This document shows positions 10,564 to 20,437 of a DNA stretch of 64,000 nt, one piece after another (position 1 is the first letter of the stretch; every line of letters starts with the position of its first letter). The notes below the pieces were generated by a model. That model was not told the origin of the DNA. It saw nothing but the letters and a program-made list of their open reading frames with translations, and searched no databases. The stretch covers positions 30,077,741 through 30,141,740 of the forward strand of contig CM041465.1 of NCBI GenBank assembly GCA_023213395.1, written 5' to 3'. This stretch comes from Cycas panzhihuaensis (Eukaryota > Cycadophyta). Position numbers and translations under genes: made by a program.

Positions 10564-11619
10564 TTGGGAAGCCCCAAATTGGAAGCATTGACCTATTCAC
10601 TAAAGTTAGCGAATAAATTGCTAGTAAGACCAATGGAGACACTCACAGATATAAAAGTGGATGTCGCCAGAATTGCGATCAAAATTGATTTCATCATCGT
10701 GGAAACAGAAAAAGGGGCAACACCTTATCCAACATTGTTGGGATGCCCATGGTTATACAAGACCCAATGTCTTCAGAGTTGGAGAGACATTACTTTTACG
10801 TTATCCGATGGAGGAAGCGAAATAGTCCTCCCAATGTTGAGGACGAACTCCGTCGAAATAATACCCAATGATGCATCCAACATAGCCATAGCGAGTGAAG
10901 AAATAGCATCATCCTTCGACGAGGGGAACTTATATCGAACCACTGAAGAACTGACCAAGTTGATAAACCCCCAAGAGACAGAACCCACCTACTTGAAAGA
11001 GATTTACAACTCGTGTGACGACGAAAACGGGGCAAAATTCGTGGATTCTTTATTGCAAGATGCACATGAAATCAATACCCCATCCTATAGGTGTAACCTA
11101 CTTTCTCAGAATGTAACTAAGGGCGTTGATATTAAATCTGAATCTTTTGATTATACGAGTGCTAATAATAACATAGAAAACCTAGACCCAAACCCAAATC
11201 CCCCTTTTAACCCAAACCCTTATCTCAATTCACCTCCCAATACCCCAACCCCCTCTAACCCTAACCCTTCCTCTACCTTTGGTGTGGGTCCTGAGATAGA
11301 TTGCCCTTCCCTATCCCTATCTCAGCCTGAGGAAGGAAGTAACAAACTTTCCTCATCTTCTTTAGAAGTACACCTGCCCAGCAAACGGTCATTCTCAACC
11401 ATCGACGCCAAATCTGAGGAAGAAGAAAAGGAACTTGCTGAGAGTATCCCTAGAGATTCTGGTCTAGGAAACAAAATTGCTATTCTAGAAGAGAGAAGCC
11501 ATGAAGAATATGTTGGAGATTATGTGAAGCCCTTTTATGGAGAACCACTATATGAAATTACCCATTTGATACATTGTAAAGAACATTGGTTGGGAGAAGG
11601 AATAATAAACAAAGATTAA
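10564..11619 (+). CDS. Protease C-terminal half fused to a tail of unknown origin (351 residues)
   Basis: Residues 1 to about 100 are the C-terminal half of a gypsy aspartic protease: YSLKLANKLLVRPME, ARIAIKIDFIIVETE, YPTLLGCPWLYKTQ, WRDITFTL. Elements B and M carry homologous stretches. A linker seen also in B (EIASSFDEGNLY, ETEPTYLKE) follows to about residue 145. The remaining ~205 residues match nothing else in the window: a Pro/Asn-rich low-complexity part (DPNPNPPFNPNPYLNSPPN), a Ser-rich part, then an acidic helix. Base composition shifts to C/T-rich there. The TAA at 11617 is followed in the same frame by the IN C-terminal domain, so the original product was probably one longer polyprotein. 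Confidence 0.7.
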   Translation: MGSPKLEALTYSLKLANKLLVRPMETLTDIKVDVARIAIKIDFIIVETEKGATPYPTLLGCPWLYKTQCLQSWRDITFTLSDGGSEIVLPMLRTNSVEIIPNDASNIAIASEEIASSFDEGNLYRTTEELTKLINPQETEPTYLKEIYNSCDDENGAKFVDSLLQDAHEINTPSYRCNLLSQNVTKGVDIKSESFDYTSANNNIENLDPNPNPPFNPNPYLNSPPNTPTPSNPNPSSTFGVGPEIDCPSLSLSQPEEGSNKLSSSSLEVHLPSKRSFSTIDAKSEEEEKELAESIPRDSGLGNKIAILEERSHEEYVGDYVKPFYGEPLYEITHLIHCKEHWLGEGIINKD

Positions 11620-11907
11620 TTAAAGGATCATAAGAAGAAATCGACAAAGTATACCACACCAAGGAAAAGGCGAAAAAAGACAAGGCACGACCACCACGAC
11701 AAGACATCATATTTCAAGAAGGGTGATCGAGTATGGCAATTCAACAACAAATCCCGAACACCCCAAGGAGAATTGAAGATGCATTGGAAAGGCCCATATA
11801 TGATTGAGAAGGTGTACAAGAATGGTACTATCCAGTTGAAGAAACTAGCAGCCCAACTAGTGCCTGAAATGGTCAAGGGAAGTAAACTCAAACCCTATCA
11901 TAACTAG
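11620..11907 (+). pseudogene. Integrase C-terminal domain of L
   Basis: In frame with the preceding ORF after a single TAA. Reads YFKKGDRVWQFNNKS, GELKMHWKGPYMIEKVY, NGTIQLKKL and KGSKLKPYHN before a TAG. This is the DNA-binding C-terminal part of gypsy integrase. The catalytic core and HHCC domain are missing, and so are RT and RNase H. A short basic stretch (KRRKKTRHDHH) precedes it. Confidence 0.8.
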
Positions 11908-12355
11908 GGAATGACATATCCACTAGAGGAATCAACTGGTTGTACAATAACATGTTGCTTGAAGTTGAAGGCAAATCAGGTTGCTTTGATACTAAAATGT
12001 GATTCAGTTTGGTATGTAAACAAAAAATAGAAAAAACAATCGTAACTCATATCATACAAATAAGCAATATGACAAAAAAAAAATGTGAAGGAAAAATCAT
12101 AGTGGAAAAAACCAAAATGGAAAAATCATGAGGAAGTGAATGAAGAGATGAATCAAGAAAAAAAACTTAAGCACCAATAAATGAGGATTTATTAAAACCA
12201 AGTAAAAATAACATACGCCCAGAGCCAGGGCTACAGGGGCAGCCTTTGATGTAGAGCGGCGGAGGAAGAATACAAAATTTTGAAGAAATAGACAACACCA
12301 AAATTTTTATTTTTTGAGCAAGGATGCTCAACCATTTTTGTTGACCCAGGATAGA
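11908..12355 (+). other. 3' untranslated region and pre-LTR motif of L
   Basis: The first ~100 bases resemble the post-integrase segment of A. The aORF present in A and B is absent. The last 45 bases (GAGCAAGGATGCTCAACC, then TTGACCCAGGATAGA) are nearly the same as those just before the 3' LTRs of A and B, so they probably include the plus-strand primer. Confidence 0.7.
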
Positions 12356-13291
12356 TGTTGGCAAATAAAATGATTAACATAGTCAGAAACAACCAAAACG
12401 ACTCAAAAATAACCAGAAATGGGCCCAGAATAGCTAAAAAACGACCATAAACAGGCCCAAAATGGCCAAAATGGCTCATAAATGACTAGAAATGGGCCCT
12501 GAACGGCCCCAAAAATGACCAGAGTAGGCTCAAGAACGGTCCCTAGATCGTATGGTAGGGTGCGTACCTTTTCAAGTACGTTAGCAAATAGAACATACCA
12601 GAATGGTACGCACGATTAGAATGGACTCAAATGCGCCTAGAATTGATGACAACAACAAGGATATATGTATGTATGGACATACAGACAGAGAATACATGGA
12701 TTGATAGTGTTAATCATGTGCTAAGTGAAAAGGCACATGTGTTATGAAAAGGAATGGTTATAACCATTCACCCTAAGGACACCAAAATGGATATTTAATG
12801 GCATTTTTCTCACCATTCCAATAGTGAGGGTTGAGTGATTCAATCCTATAGTATACTCTCAAGGTTGAGAGCCAAGCATTCATTCCATATAGTAGTACAG
12901 CAGCCAACAGGTCAAGAAAGTGGTACGGACTAGAGATTCAGTAGATGCATTATGTGATGCATTCCCTTTTGGGACATATGTAACAGAATCTGGTATATGC
13001 TATTGGAACGTATGTAGGATACATTCTAGAACTGAATGTATGAGACATATTGCTTAATAAAGTGAAGAGTTACAAAGAATATTGTGTTTTATGTGTACCA
13101 TTATAATTGCATAATGGATACTTGTTGTTTAATGTATTGTTGTGTGTAATCTATGATGATATTGTGTTGAATTATGGATGAATATGTGATAACCATGGGT
13201 GTATAAAACATGTTGACTGTATCCTAAGCCAAATTACTAGTGATCCCTTGATAAGTGAACCCATCTCAGTGGGGAGATTGTGAAGTCAACA
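12356..13291 (+). repeat. 3' LTR of L
   Basis: Starts TGTTGGCAAATAAAATG and ends GTGAAGTCAACA, followed by the TSD AATGG. About 936 bp against 927 bp for the 5' LTR. Confidence 0.9.
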
Positions 13292-13296
13292 AATGG

Positions 13297-13630
13297 ACAG
13301 AATTTCCTCCCATAATGGAGACAGGGGAGACATCAGCACAGCCAACCCAAACAGAAGGAAAAACACAACAGATACTTAAATTAATTAAAGAAATAGAGAG
13401 AGAAGTATAAGGCAGAAATAACTGCCCTTAAAGAAAAAATAAAGGAAAAAGACGCTATGATAGCAACCCTTACTCAAATCAATGAAGAAATTTTGGCTAT
13501 AAGAGACCAAGCAACGGAGCAGAGGTAGCAAGGGCAGCCTTAAAACAGAGAGGGGGAAGGATACCCCTAAATTTTTTGAAAATTTTGGTGAGCAAGGATG
13601 CTTAACCCTATTTTGTCGACCCGGGATAGA
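13297..13630 (+). pseudogene. Extra ORF of gypsy A, end, and pre-LTR motif
   Basis: Continues the aORF of A beyond insertion L. A frame at about 13396-13530 encodes a coiled-coil-like helix, KYKAEITALKEKIKEKDAM then TLTQINEEILAIRDQA. Element B has the matching RKYKVEISTLQEKIQE and INENLLKATI at 56725-56825. Stops and frameshifts separate it from the first part. It ends with the conserved GAGCAAGGATGC motif and CCCGGGATAGA directly before the LTR. Confidence 0.65.
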
Positions 13631-14688
13631 TGTTAGGGTATATTTTGATACATAGGCTATGTGGAACATGGAATGTAGGCTCGTATTGACCGATGGAATG
13701 TAGGTACAAACTGTATAGAGATACGCACAGTGAAAAAGACATGAAAAGGAGCATTTTGGGTATGTATGATAGGTGCATACCATTTCAAGCACGCAACATA
13801 GGGTGCATACTGTTTTCGATACGCTAGCAAACAACCAAGTATGTATGGACAGATTTGACCCAAAAGCACCCAAATGTGATGATGTCAACCCAGATGGATG
13901 TACATATGGACGGTAAAGACACCATTAAGGAAACCTAATCATGTGTTAAAGTGAAAGGGTACCTTGATGACAAAAAGGTACAGTTATGACTAGGAGTCAT
14001 AACCCTTCACCAAGAGGCATCAAAAGGACGCATTTAATGAGACTTTTGAGGATCATTCCAAGGGAGAGAGCCAAGTGATTCAATCTTATGTCATTCTCTC
14101 AAGGGTGAGAGGCGATTCAATGAGTATTATGATATATTCTGAAGGGTGAGAGCTAAGTTATTCATTCCATGGCATATTCTCAAGGGTGAGAGTTGAGTTA
14201 TTCATTCCATGGCATGTTCTCAAGGGTGAGAGCCAAGTATTCCAATTGATGAAACAGTACGACAACCAGCACACCAAGGAAGGTGGTATGGATTGAGAAT
14301 GCAACAGATGCATGCCGGATACATTCCCAGTTTGGGACACATGTAATAGACCTTGTGTATATGGCTGGAACGTATGCAGGATATGTTCCAGAATTGAATG
14401 TATGAGACATATTGCTTAATAAAGTGAAGAGTTACATGGAATATTATCTTATGCGTACCATAATGTTTGTGTAGTGAATATATGTTGTTTGATGTACTGC
14501 TATATGGAATTTACAATGATATTGTTATAAAATTAAGGATAAATATGTGGTAACCTTGTGTGTATGAGACCCTTGATGATAGTTAATAGGAAAAGAAGCA
14601 TGTTGACTGTATCCTAAGCTAGACTAACAACCATTGATTCCTTGACAAGTGTTGATTTCCACAAGTGTAGTGAATCAAGAAGTCAACA
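13631..14688 (+). repeat. 3' LTR of gypsy A (1058 bp)
   Basis: Starts TGTTAGGGTATATTTTG directly after the conserved GGATAGA motif and ends AAGAAGTCAACA. Shares its terminal ~300 bp pattern (ATTGCTTAATAAAGTGAAG, then TGTTGACTGTATCCTAAGC) with the LTRs of L and, inverted, J. It carries an expanded 40-bp tandem repeat at 14062-14243. A possible polyadenylation signal AATAAA lies at about 14418. Confidence 0.85.
14062..14243 (+). repeat. 40-bp tandem repeat in the LTR of A, about 4.5 copies
   Basis: Units with the core GGGTGAGAG begin at 14062 (variant GGGAGAGAG), 14103, 14144, 14184 and 14224, giving periods of 40-41 bp. L carries two copies at the same place in its 5' LTR. Confidence 0.85.
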
Positions 14689-14951
14689 GAGGCAACAACT
14701 AGTTCTTCAAATCATCAATGGCATTTTGAAGGTTTTTAATGGACTAGTGAATGGTCTTAGTGGAGTTTTCAACAAACTCAAGATCATCCTTATCGACCAT
14801 TTTAACTCAACTTTTATACTAGGACTCTAGTGATTTAAGCTTGTCGAAGCTCAACTCCAAGGTTTGAATGATAGTTGGTGCCGATTAAAACCGATATGAG
14901 ATAAAATGGGCTTGGGCCAAGATTGGTTTCGATCTTAAGTAGGGAGAATAG

Positions 14952-15019
14952 TTGGGTAAATGGGAAAAGAGATGTTCGGACAACATTTGGTAAATGGGAC
15001 AAGAGATGTTTGGACAACG
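14952..15019 (+). repeat. 34-bp tandem duplication
   Basis: Two copies of a unit with GGTAAATGGGA(A/C)AAGAGATGTT, at 14955 and 14989, followed by a weak third partial copy. Confidence 0.8.
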
Positions 15020-16172
15020 GTTGATTAAATGTGAAAGCTAAAGGAGAAAAACAACTAAGGTGTTTACATAAGAATGTAAATGGGAATATTCTTATTTTTA
15101 AAGGACCAACTAAGGCTTAAGTATGTGATATTAAGGCGAAATTGAGACGCTGTGAGATAAAAAATTGTTCTGTATTTCCAATGCAAGGATGACAAGTTCC
15201 TACGAGTAACACAGTAAGGATCGAGGGTGACAATTGAGGGCAAATATTGAGATGTCAAGAAAGGGAATCACGCAAAGACACCTGCAAAGGAAATCATGCA
15301 AAGACACTCAAAGAATAGCATAGCAACAACTGTAAAGGCAAGACGTAGAGATATTAATGGATGGCAATATTACTATGCATGAGCGTCATAAGGAGTAATG
15401 CAAACTATAGGGATTGAAAATGCAGCGACCTATAGATAAAGGGTGCACAGAATAACACAAACAAAGATGCAAGAACCCAGATAGAGAAGCCAATAAACAA
15501 TGGAGATGCCCACAACAAGGATAGAAATGAAGGAAAACGATTTTTGGAAACCCAAAAAGGAAATAAGAGAAATACTACAAAAAGATAGGGAAGAAGGCGT
15601 CTTACTATGGATTATGAAGCCCAAGGGATGAATATTTGATACCACTTGTAATAGGCTTGGAGACCTATTACCCACAAATTTCATCCTTTGTAGAGATTTT
15701 TATTGAACTTCCCAATCAAATTGAATAGAGCTAGATGCAATTAAGGACTACAGGGAAATCCACAGAAAGTTAAGAGATGACCTACAAGTGTTGTATACCT
15801 GAAACATTTCTTCTCCTCTAGCAACCCACAGCAATAATGAACGGAGATTGGTCAAAACATATGATTTTTTTTGGTTTGGAATAACTCTTGTAAATAGGAA
15901 ACAGGCTATCCACCTTACCTATTCCGGATTAGTTCCTACAATCGTTATTCCTAGCCCAGAAAACTCAGCTTCATCTATGCCCCATTCTTTCACTGCTTGC
16001 TTATGAGAAATTTGCTTGTCTCATGGTATTTCCTTGTCTTCCACTGGTAATCCTGTTCATTGAGAGATTACCACTACTAAAAAATTCAAAATAGATGGCT
16101 ATAGCACTACCAGCATTACTATAGAAACCAAAACTTTCACATAAATTGGAAGAATGGCAATGGAGATGCACT

Positions 16173-16180
16173 ATATAAAA
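16173..16180 (+). promoter_or_regulatory. Possible TATA box
   Basis: TATATAAA, followed 30-50 bases downstream by TTCTTCAGTGGGTCTTCGTC, a layout seen in plant promoters including LTR U3 regions. Sequence evidence only. Confidence 0.25.
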
Positions 16181-16672
16181 CCCACTAAAACTATTGCTTT
16201 CTTCAGTGGGTCTTCGTCTTGCATTACACTCCATTGCATTCAAATATACACATCATCTGACTCACAAAACGATATGTTTATCTAAGGAAGTTCATCTCTC
16301 TTCCCCATTCATACTGTGTTAATCATGCGCACAATTTCTTTGAACTATATCACAATCCTTACCTTGCTTGTTTATATCAAAGGGATGTGCCTCATAATGA
16401 ATATTCATGCACAAAGGTGGCAAAGATACACTAATCATATTATGATGACATTATCCCTTTAAAATTGTTCCACCAACCGTTTGTTGTCTTATCACCACTT
16501 GTGCATTGCTTTTCATTTTTCTTTGGTATTCATCATTTGTATTTTTAATCACAATCAATATTTTGCATTACAATCTTTCTTAGGATTGCAATGAATGTTA
16601 TAATCAAAACCCAGTTTGTGATTAAAAAAATTGTGTCCCCTTGGTTTGCATCTCTTTTTCTTTTTTTTTTTA

Positions 16673-17620
16673 ATAACAATGATATGGTTTCAATCGACTT
16701 CCATTCACCACTTTAGTCAATGTCTTACCATCTAGCTATCCAAGTTGAATAGCTTCATTCTGCCAAATATACTATACCTTGTATGAGCCCATCAAATGCA
16801 ACTTCATTTTGCCTAGTTTTATTTAGAATTTACTATCATATAAGAGCACCATATCACCCACCTCGTATTGAGGTTGTTTAAGATGTCAATCATGCCAAGC
16901 TATCCTTCAAGCTTTCTCTGTCTTTATCTCCCATAGGGCTCTAGCTCGTTGTTCATCCAATTTCTTTGCTACTCTTATACTCTCCGCTTGGAACTCCAAA
17001 TTAACCATGACTTCTAACCCATGAACTAACTTAAAGAGTGTCTATTTATGGGATTGCTTTTGCATTGTTCTATTTTCCCATAGAACCGAGTGCAATCTTT
17101 CTACCCAATCTATACAACTAGCATTACAAATTTTGGTTAAGGCAATCTTCAAGATCTTGTCAGTACTTTCAACTTGCCTGTTTGCCCTCGAATAATACGA
17201 GGAAGATTTCCTGTGTTGAATCAAAAATTCAAAACCCAGGTGTTTGATTGTATGATTAAAGAGTTGTTCCCGTAATAAAAAACAATCTCCAATGGACAAC
17301 CAAAACAAACAATTATAACTTTGTAAAAGAACCAAGTTATGCTTTATGCATCACAGTGCCTCATAGGTTTGGCTTCTACCCATTTTGTCATGAAACCCAT
17401 AGCCACTAGTATCTACCTTACATTGATGCACCACGTTGGCAAGCTAATTGGACCTATAAAATCCAATCCCCATTTTTCAAACTGAGTTTGAGCTAATACT
17501 GGTTGAAGGGGCATAAGGTGTTGCTTGAGAGTTCTCCCTATTCATTGATAGAAATCACAAGACTTAACCCATTTATTAGCATCTTCAAATAAAGTAGGCC
17601 GCCATAATCTTGCTAATAGG
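16673..17620 (-). pseudogene. Integrase of gypsy M
   Basis: From right to left: core block FEKWGLDFIGPISLP (first catalytic Asp present) and MTKWVEA near 17370-17500. At 17042-17335 come GFEFLIQHRKSSSYYSRANR, then QVESTDKILK with the third-block Glu present. The C-terminal domain follows at 16690-17030 (YEVGDMVLLYDSKF, KLGKMKLHLMG, GSRLKPYHCY). The frame changes near 17040 and several stops break it. Same family architecture as the integrase of A. Confidence 0.8.
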
Positions 17621-19122
17621 ATTTTTCATGCAATACATTTTGCACCTTAGTGTCTTGTCGCAACCCCTTCATGGGCTTCTCTTAGTATTGGTTCAACTTC
17701 ATGTTCTAGGACACAATGACAAAAAACTTCACCCGATCCTAATCTGTAAAGCATATCCTAAACCAATTGAAAGGAAAGGCTTTTCTTACAAAACTCCATT
17801 GCTCCACTCAATCCAGCCTGATGGGTGTCTGGTCTATTGTGAGATTTTCTGCAACTCCCTCATACTAGGTTGGTGCTTCCTTGATCATGAACAATTTGTT
17901 ACCTGAAAAACCATTTGGTATTCCTGTTGTTGCTTCTCCTTCCATTGTACAAGATAGTTAATTTGGAATGATGTGTTTCTCTTGCTTATTTACCATGATT
18001 TTGAAGGTGAATTCCTGAAATAGCATCAGCCATCGACAAATTCAACCTGCATTATTGGTTTGTTAATTAAATATTGTAAGGCCTTATGGTCTATAAAAAA
18101 ATGAATGGATTTGCTAACAAATAATGTCTAAATTTCTAAAGGGCATACACCATCCCCAACACCACCTCTTTCCGTGAGAGGATAATTTTGCTTGACTTGC
18201 ATGCATTTTCAGCTAGCAAAATATACAAGAAGATCAACATTGTGATCTCCTGGTTGGTCCAACACACATCCAATTGCATACATCGATGCATCCACATTCA
18301 CGTGGAATGGCTTTTCTCAATTCAAAAATCTCAGTATTGGTGTTTGAGCAATTTTCTTCTTTAATAAATCAAAAGCTAACTGACGTTTCAATGTTCATTA
18401 CCATGTCATCTTTTTCTTAAGCTGAGATTCCAAGGGATTTGCAATCTGAGCATATTCTTTAATAAATTTTTGATTGTATCCAATTTTACCTAGAAAGTCT
18501 TTAAGATTTTTAATGGACTTTAGTATTAGAAAGTTCAAAATTATAACTACTTTTGTCAAGTCTATCAATAGTCCCTCCTTGGTGACGACATGCCCTAACA
18601 ACAAACCAAAGGGTACCAAAAGGTACATTTATCTGGATTCAAACATAGATTGCTTTTCCTACATATCTCCAATATCAATCTCAAATTACTCAAATGATTC
18701 TTCAAAAGAGTATATAGGGTCTAGTCATCCAAAAAAACTTCAATTGTTTTCCCTATGGCTTTTCAAAAAATATTCAAGATTATTCTTTGGAAAGTAGTTG
18801 GTGCATTCATCAACCCAAAGGGCATGACACGATAGGCATATGTGTCCCACTCTGTAAAAGTTGTTTTCAACTAGTCTTCTGGAGCAATTCATAGATTGTA
18901 TCCATTAAACTCATCAATGAGTTAAAACACTTCATGGACTACTACCTTTTCTAAAACATATTTGGTGAAGGGAATAGGGAATAGATCCCTTTTGTTGCCT
19001 TCTGCAAGCCTCTATAGTCCACACAAACATGTAGCTTCCCATTTTTCTTGAGGACTACTACGACTAGGTTCACCCATTCATTGTTCCCCACTTCGTAGAT
19101 GCATCCAACTTCAAATAACTTA
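17621..19122 (-). pseudogene. RNase H and reverse transcriptase of gypsy M
   Basis: RT from about 19120 down to 18400: a conserved FLDD catalytic block at about 18715-18740 and an open segment at 18398-18628 with VPFGLLLGHVVTKEGLL, LKDFLGKIGYNQKFI and EYAQIANPLESQL. RNase H follows at 17900-18320, with HVNVDASMYAIGCVLDQPGD (catalytic DAS kept) and FFIDHKALQYLINKPIM. Frameshifts and stops occur throughout. Its RT parallels that of A residue by residue in the conserved blocks. Confidence 0.8.
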
Positions 19123-19760
19123 TCAAGTTCTACCTTTACCTATCTTTGTATTTTGGATTTTTTCGATACGAGCATTGCTTGGCTTTATTCTGTTAATCAA
19201 TTTAATCTTGTGTTCTCCTACTTCTCGAGAAATTCCCTTGAGATCCTTGTAGGACCATGCAAACAAATCTTTATATTCAATAAAGAGCGTTGTTGCTTGA
19301 TTTACGATCTCCTTGTCCCAATAATCACCCATAGTGATTTACTTGGGTTGTTCTGTTGTTTCAATGTTGATCTCTTACAATTTTAATTCCTTTCATTGGA
19401 CTGCCTTCCCATCTGTATGTAATTTATAGGCTAGTGTCTAGTCTATTTGCCTATCCCCATATCCTATGATAAAGTATGTGGAAGAGAAGCCTTGCAAATT
19501 CTCCTGTCTATCTTTGTCAAATAGAGATTCTGACTCTAGTCTCTGCCTATTTTCCTCAATGGGCTCTATATGGAAGCATCCAATTGTTTGAATTGTTGCC
19601 TTTTTTCTCAATGCGGAAAGAACTATTTATACTCGAGAGTCTAGACTATAGTAAGAAAAAGTATTACAAAATTCTTTTGTTAAGTGATTCCAATCTATTA
19701 TCTATGATCTATGATAGTGTTGATGCCAACTTTGGCTAATATCCACAAAGGTAATGACCC
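19123..19760 (-). pseudogene. Pol linker of gypsy M before RT
   Basis: MGDYWDKEIVNQATTLFIEY and DLFAWSYKDLKGISREVGEH at 19332 downward match the start of the window. Upstream of them (19333-19760) the minus strand reads INIETTEQPK, typical of the segment just before gypsy RT, with a few stops. Confidence 0.75.
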
Positions 19761-19776
19761 AACAATGAGCACATTC

Positions 19777-20289
19777 CTATTCTGGAACATTTTTCCCTTC
19801 CCAAATTGTTTTGCAATTCAAAATATGTTCTCTTGGGTTATCTCCATCACAAAACTTTGAGAGTTCATGGTTTTCATTTTGAAATCTACTTGCCATCACA
19901 GTCCAATTTTGCAATTCAGTACAATGTGCATTATACCAAGCAAATGCTTGTCTAGTTAAGGACAAGGGAGAAAGATACACCCAAAGCTCTTCTTGTCATT
20001 CATTATTCTTTAAAACTTTTACACATTGTTTCAAATGGTCTTCTGTAGCATCCTTTTGTCCCCAATATTGTGGCAACTTTTCAAGAACTTCAATAAACAA
20101 TTTGGGATTACCTTGAATAATTTGCAATCGTTGTACCTTACTTGGATCTGCTAACCTGGTCTCCAACTTGTCTGCACTCAGTTGATCCTTAAACAATTGC
20201 ACAAGACTAACTCTTGATTGTTGTTGTTCTTGATTTATTGCAAAGTTTGCTTCGTCTTCTTCTAAAGGTGAATTTGAGCACAATTTCAA
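19777..20289 (-). pseudogene. Gag-like segment between protease and RT in M
   Basis: Two adjoining open frames of 97 and 67 residues, separated by one stop. They read LVQLFKDQLSADKLETRLAD, LFIEVLEKLPQYWGQKD, then YLSPLSLTRQAFAWYNAHCT and WTVMASRFQ. The pattern (aliphatic-rich, then GxAFxWYN, then W...F) resembles a retrotransposon capsid core. A normal gypsy element has gag only upstream of protease, and M has one there too (21711-22870). Either a second gag-derived piece was captured or this is a divergent linker domain that I misread. The position is the notable point. Confidence 0.5.
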
Positions 20290-20437
20290 ATGATGAAGCT
20301 TGTTGGTTCAGTCTCCTCCTAAGCATTCTACAGCCAATTCAAAATGTATGTTGAAGATAAACTACTCGACATCGATCATGGTGTAGTTTGGGCTTGATAT
20401 GTCATCTTCGAATAAGGACTCACAATTGGTTCAGTCT

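Larger units (their letters stand above)
7146..13291 (+). mobile_element. Complete non-autonomous Ty3/gypsy element L (6.1 kb)
   Basis: Two LTRs of 927 and 936 bp in direct orientation with a 5-bp TSD, inserted in the aORF of element A. The internal region is only about 4.3 kb: leader, gag, four zinc knuckles, protease region, a tail of unknown origin, IN C-terminal domain, pre-LTR motif. Reverse transcriptase, RNase H and the IN catalytic core are absent. The LTRs differ at many positions (about 20 in the first 150 bp by eye), so the insertion is old. Movement must have depended on enzymes from a relative such as A, M or B. Confidence 0.9.
1..14688 (+). mobile_element. Ty3/gypsy element A, right part, split by three insertions
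   Basis: Host element of the left block. Its order along the + strand is pol linker, reverse transcriptase, RNase H, integrase, a spacer, an extra ORF, then a 3' LTR ending at 14688. The 5' LTR, gag and protease must lie left of the window. The reading frame resumes across each insertion: J (267-1147), K (about 2564-4386) and L (7146-13291). Many stops and frameshifts show it is long dead. Its own TSD cannot be checked because the left end is missing. Confidence 0.85.
14689..16672. other. Unassigned region between gypsy A and gypsy M
   Basis: No protein-coding remnant recognised in either strand. It contains a 34-bp repeat (14952-15019). ATTTGATACCACTTGTAATAGG at about 15640 could be a primer-binding site plus LTR end of a minus-strand copia-type element (TGGTATCAAA, then TG...). 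A CTATATAAAACCC at 16171 resembles a plant TATA box. Part of it may be the 3' LTR of M, but the boundaries could not be placed. Confidence 0.4.

Noticed and set aside
11170-11275. Telomere-like AACCC/CTAACCC text
   Set aside because: Irregular spacing inside an open frame coding for Pro/Asn; not a CCCTAAA array.
13385-13888. 167-residue minus-strand ORF across the start of the A LTR
   Set aside because: Spans the aORF-LTR junction and low-complexity text; no known motif and no counterpart in B.
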